Assembly: GCF_001730525.1 (NCBI RefSeq)
Contig: NZ_MDFN01000007.1
Location: forward strand, 62,001 to 126,000
Direction of reading: 5' to 3'
DNA: 64,000 bases
Source: Arcticibacter eurypsychrophilus
Lineage (GTDB): Bacteria > Bacteroidota > Bacteroidia > Sphingobacteriales > Sphingobacteriaceae
Made by a program: the position numbers and the translations under genes. Under the pieces are notes generated by a model. That model was given only the letters and a program-made list of their open reading frames with translations. It had not been told where the DNA came from and did no database searches. Within the stretch, counting starts at the first letter, position 1. Each line of letters begins with the position of its first letter. Positions 61,978 through 64,000 of this stretch are shown here, piece after piece.

Positions 61978-62048
61978 AGTCGCGTGTCCGAGAGGTTAGG
62001 AATGGGTCTGCAAAACCTGGTACGGTAGTTCGAATCTACCCGCGACGT
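61978..62048 (+). tRNA. tRNA-Cys (GCA)
   Basis: The cloverleaf reads: acceptor 61978-61984, D arm with stem TCC/GGA, anticodon stem TGGGT/ACCTG with loop CTGCAAA (anticodon GCA), T stem GGTAG/CTACC with loop TTCGAAT, and acceptor 3' strand 62041-62047. The discriminator is T at 62048, the usual cysteine identity base. Position 1 (A) faces G at position 72, a mismatch, while pairs 2-7 are intact. CCA is not encoded. It lies between the sulfatase and FGE genes. Confidence 0.85.
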
Positions 62049-62077
62049 CTTTATAAAACAATACATCTCTAAAGAAT

Positions 62078-63268
62078 ATGAGTGCAAAAAACATCCGGTT
62101 AAGCTTTATTTTTGTGGCCATCTTTAGTGTGCTGGTCTCATCTTGCAAGCAAAAAACCATTCAGACGACAAAGACTCAAAACACCTTTACACCCGTATTA
62201 AAGAAAACGACCATTTGTTGTGAGTCAAATATCCCTTCCCGCTTCGCAGTTGCAAAATCTTCAGAAGTCATTGCACCAACACAAAAGCAGGATCATAAAA
62301 ACATGGTTTTTGTTCAAGGCGGCGATTTTATGATGGGTGGCGATAATAAACAAGCATCTCCAGATGAATATCCCAAACATAAAGTAACCGTAAATGGATA
62401 TTGGATAGATGTATCAGAAGTTACAAATGACCAATTCAAAAAGTTTGTAGATGCAACGGGTTATATCACCACAGCAGAGAAAAAGCCAGACTGGAACGAA
62501 ATAAAGAAACAAGTTCCACCAGGTACACCCAAACCAGATGATAGTTTGTTAACAGCATCATCGCTGGTATTTAAACCGTCAAAAGAAGCAGTTCCTTTAA
62601 CAGATTATTCGCAGTGGTGGGTTTGGGAAAAAGGCGCTGACTGGAAACACCCTCATGGACCTAAAAGCAATATTAAGGGAAAAGAAAATTATCCGGTGGT
62701 CCACATATCCTACTTTGATGCACTTGCCTATTGTAAGTGGAGTGGTAAACGTTTACCCACAGAAGCAGAGTGGGAATGGGCAGCACGCGGAGGTTTAAAG
62801 AATAATATTTATCCCTGGGGCAATGAGCCTGTTGCATTAGGTAAAGCAAAAGCGAATAGCTGGCAAGGAAAGTTTCCTTATAAAAATACCTTACAAGATA
62901 AATTCTATTATTCATCCCCTGTAAAATCTTTTCCGGCTAATGGATACGGTCTTTACGACATGGCAGGAAATGTATGGGAGTGGTGTGCCGATTATTATGA
63001 TGGCCGTTATTATTCAACCTTAACACAAGGTGTGAAAAATCCGCATGGACCCAAAGCATCTTATGATCCGGATGAACCATACGCTATAAAACGTGTAGTC
63101 AGAGGCGGATCATTTTTGTGTAATGACAGTTATTGTTCCGGTTATCGCGTTGCACGGCGAATGAAAACTACGGAAGACAGCGGTATGGAGCATTTAGGAT
63201 TCCGATGTGTACAAGATAACGTAGTTGCAGCAAATGGTAATTGCAATAAACAAAAAAGGTTGCCCTAA
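62078..63268 (+). CDS. Formylglycine-generating enzyme (sulfatase-modifying), lipoprotein
   Basis: A 396-residue protein with a lipoprotein signal (LVSSC, Cys23), then a linker (about 25-80) and an FGE/SUMF1 domain (about 85-390). It has VFVQGGDFMMGGDN, VTVNGYWIDVSEVTNDQFKKF, GKRLPTEAEWEWAARGG, YGLYDMAGNVWEWCADYY and RGGSFLCNDSYCSGYRVARR. Cys348 and Cys353 match the two copper-binding catalytic cysteines of aerobic FGE. It should convert the sulfatase Cys78 to formylglycine. Being a lipoprotein, it would act outside the cytoplasm before the sulfatase folds, which is less usual than a cytoplasmic enzyme. Its stop codon lies in the loop of the following terminator hairpin. Confidence 0.92.
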   Translation: MSAKNIRLSFIFVAIFSVLVSSCKQKTIQTTKTQNTFTPVLKKTTICCESNIPSRFAVAKSSEVIAPTQKQDHKNMVFVQGGDFMMGGDNKQASPDEYPKHKVTVNGYWIDVSEVTNDQFKKFVDATGYITTAEKKPDWNEIKKQVPPGTPKPDDSLLTASSLVFKPSKEAVPLTDYSQWWVWEKGADWKHPHGPKSNIKGKENYPVVHISYFDALAYCKWSGKRLPTEAEWEWAARGGLKNNIYPWGNEPVALGKAKANSWQGKFPYKNTLQDKFYYSSPVKSFPANGYGLYDMAGNVWEWCADYYDGRYYSTLTQGVKNPHGPKASYDPDEPYAIKRVVRGGSFLCNDSYCSGYRVARRMKTTEDSGMEHLGFRCVQDNVVAANGNCNKQKRLP

Positions 63269-63281
63269 TTAGGCAACCTTT
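63255..63281. terminator. Bidirectional terminator overlapping the FGE stop codon
   Basis: Arms 63255-63264 (AAAGGTTGCC) and 63272-63281 (GGCAACCTTT) form a perfect 10-bp stem with a 7-nt loop that contains the FGE stop codon TAA. A-run and T-run flanks allow use by the minus-strand ice-binding gene as well. Confidence 0.8.
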
Positions 63282-63307
63282 AAATAAATCAATAATTAAT
63301 GTATATA

Positions 63308-64000
63308 TTATGGTTTAACCGCGTTTGCAATCATAGTAACTGCTGTTTGAGCAAATAATTTGCCTTTAACAGTAGCACCTGTGTTTAGTGAAATTAATGT
63401 TTTACTCAAGATCACACCGCTGAAAGCAGAGTAAGTTCCTAAAGTAGCTTGTCCGGATACCACCCAGAAAACGTTTTTAGCTAGTGCACCACCCGCCAAA
63501 GTGATTTTGGCACTGTTGTTTATAATGAGGTCTTGTGCAATTTGGAAAACCCACACATCATTCGGACCACCAGTAAGTGTAACACCAGCATTAGTAACTA
63601 AAACGTTAGTGCTGAATTTGTAAATACCCGCTTTGATAGTGCGTCCACTCAGGTTTCCAGCATAAAGTTCTACTACTGGAGAAGGATCTACTATACCATT
63701 TGCTGTAGTGAAAGCAGTCTCCATGTCACCAATAGCTGTAGTCATTTTTGAAGGTGTAGGAGCAGCATAATTTGGACCATAAACTTTTCCAGTTACAATG
63801 GGAGTGTGTGATGATTGATTATCAGTCGACATAATTAAACCAAAACCAGTTATTGCGGTTGAGCCTATTGGACTAGTACCTATATCACCAAGAACGGAAG
63901 TAACACCTGTAGTAGTAATGCCAGTTTCTGTTAAAATGGTAAAGTCGTTCGCTGTTCTAAGGTTAATTGGCGCCAAAGCTACAGTAGATATTAATGTACT
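63308..64000 (-). CDS. DUF3494 ice-binding family protein, 5' end outside the window
   Basis: The frame is open to the right edge of the window, so 231 codons are seen and the start is missing. The sequence is a DUF3494 ice-binding-like domain: NDFTILTETGITTTGVTSVLGDIGTSP, GNLSGRTIKAGIYKFSTNVLVTNAGVTLTG, DVWVFQIAQDLIINNSAKITLAGG, VFWVVSGQATLGTYSAFSGVILSKTLISL and VKGKLFAQTAVTM at the C terminus. The fold is a discontinuous beta-solenoid that binds ice in studied members; some relatives have adhesive roles. The domain ends at the stop with no further module. It fits a cold-habitat bacterium. Confidence 0.88.
   Translation of the reverse strand, partial: STLISTVALAPINLRTANDFTILTETGITTTGVTSVLGDIGTSPIGSTAITGFGLIMSTDNQSSHTPIVTGKVYGPNYAAPTPSKMTTAIGDMETAFTTANGIVDPSPVVELYAGNLSGRTIKAGIYKFSTNVLVTNAGVTLTGGPNDVWVFQIAQDLIINNSAKITLAGGALAKNVFWVVSGQATLGTYSAFSGVILSKTLISLNTGATVKGKLFAQTAVTMIANAVKP

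Overview
The window looks like a chromosomal segment of a Bacteroidota bacterium, most likely a Pedobacter-type member of the Sphingobacteriaceae. I infer this from the many secreted glycoside hydrolases, a SusC/SusD pair, a GIN-domain protein, a type IX secretion plug protein, TTTG-N20-TAnnTTTG promoter elements, few Shine-Dalgarno sequences, and AT-rich spacers. No rRNA gene or marker tree was available, so the genus is an inference.

Positions 1-39.7 kb hold a very large carbohydrate-utilisation block of 17 genes, almost all with Sec signal peptides. The plus-strand part (39-33075) encodes three GH2 enzymes, three GH78-type alpha-L-rhamnosidases, a GH106 alpha-L-rhamnosidase, a GH127 beta-L-arabinofuranosidase, a GH43-like propeller, a GH141-like beta-helix protein, a sialidase-fold protein, two esterases, a Tat-exported TIM-barrel protein and a DUF5703-type protein. 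The minus-strand part (33163-39662) encodes GH3, GH31 (alpha-xylosidase type) and GH9. The first part points to a rhamnose- and arabinose-rich, acetylated plant glycan such as a pectin side chain. The second part looks like a xyloglucan or beta-glucan module. No SusC/SusD pair or regulator lies inside this block, so the importer must be outside the window or elsewhere. Several spacers in the block carry imperfect tandem duplications, at least one of which is a decayed copy of a gene 3' end.

Positions 40-54 kb are mostly housekeeping: GIN-domain protein, small membrane protein, GNAT acetyltransferase, SDR oxidoreductase, EVE protein, two DinB-type proteins, acyl-CoA thioesterase, T9SS plug protein, ABC-F ATPase, DUF4142 lipoprotein, NhaA, a Sua5/YrdC protein, AsnS and LspA. 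Strong hairpin terminators separate several of them.

Positions 54.3-55.1 kb hold a decayed IS21-type element next to a truncated TPR gene. From 55.2 kb a second, smaller glycan locus begins with a textbook Bacteroidota promoter. It contains a SusC gene broken by a -1 frameshift at a slippery A AAT TTT site, SusD, an S1 sulfatase with a C-x-P-S-R maturation motif, a truncated secreted ORF, a tRNA-Cys gene, and a lipoprotein formylglycine-generating enzyme that could activate the sulfatase. The right edge cuts a DUF3494 ice-binding protein gene on the minus strand.
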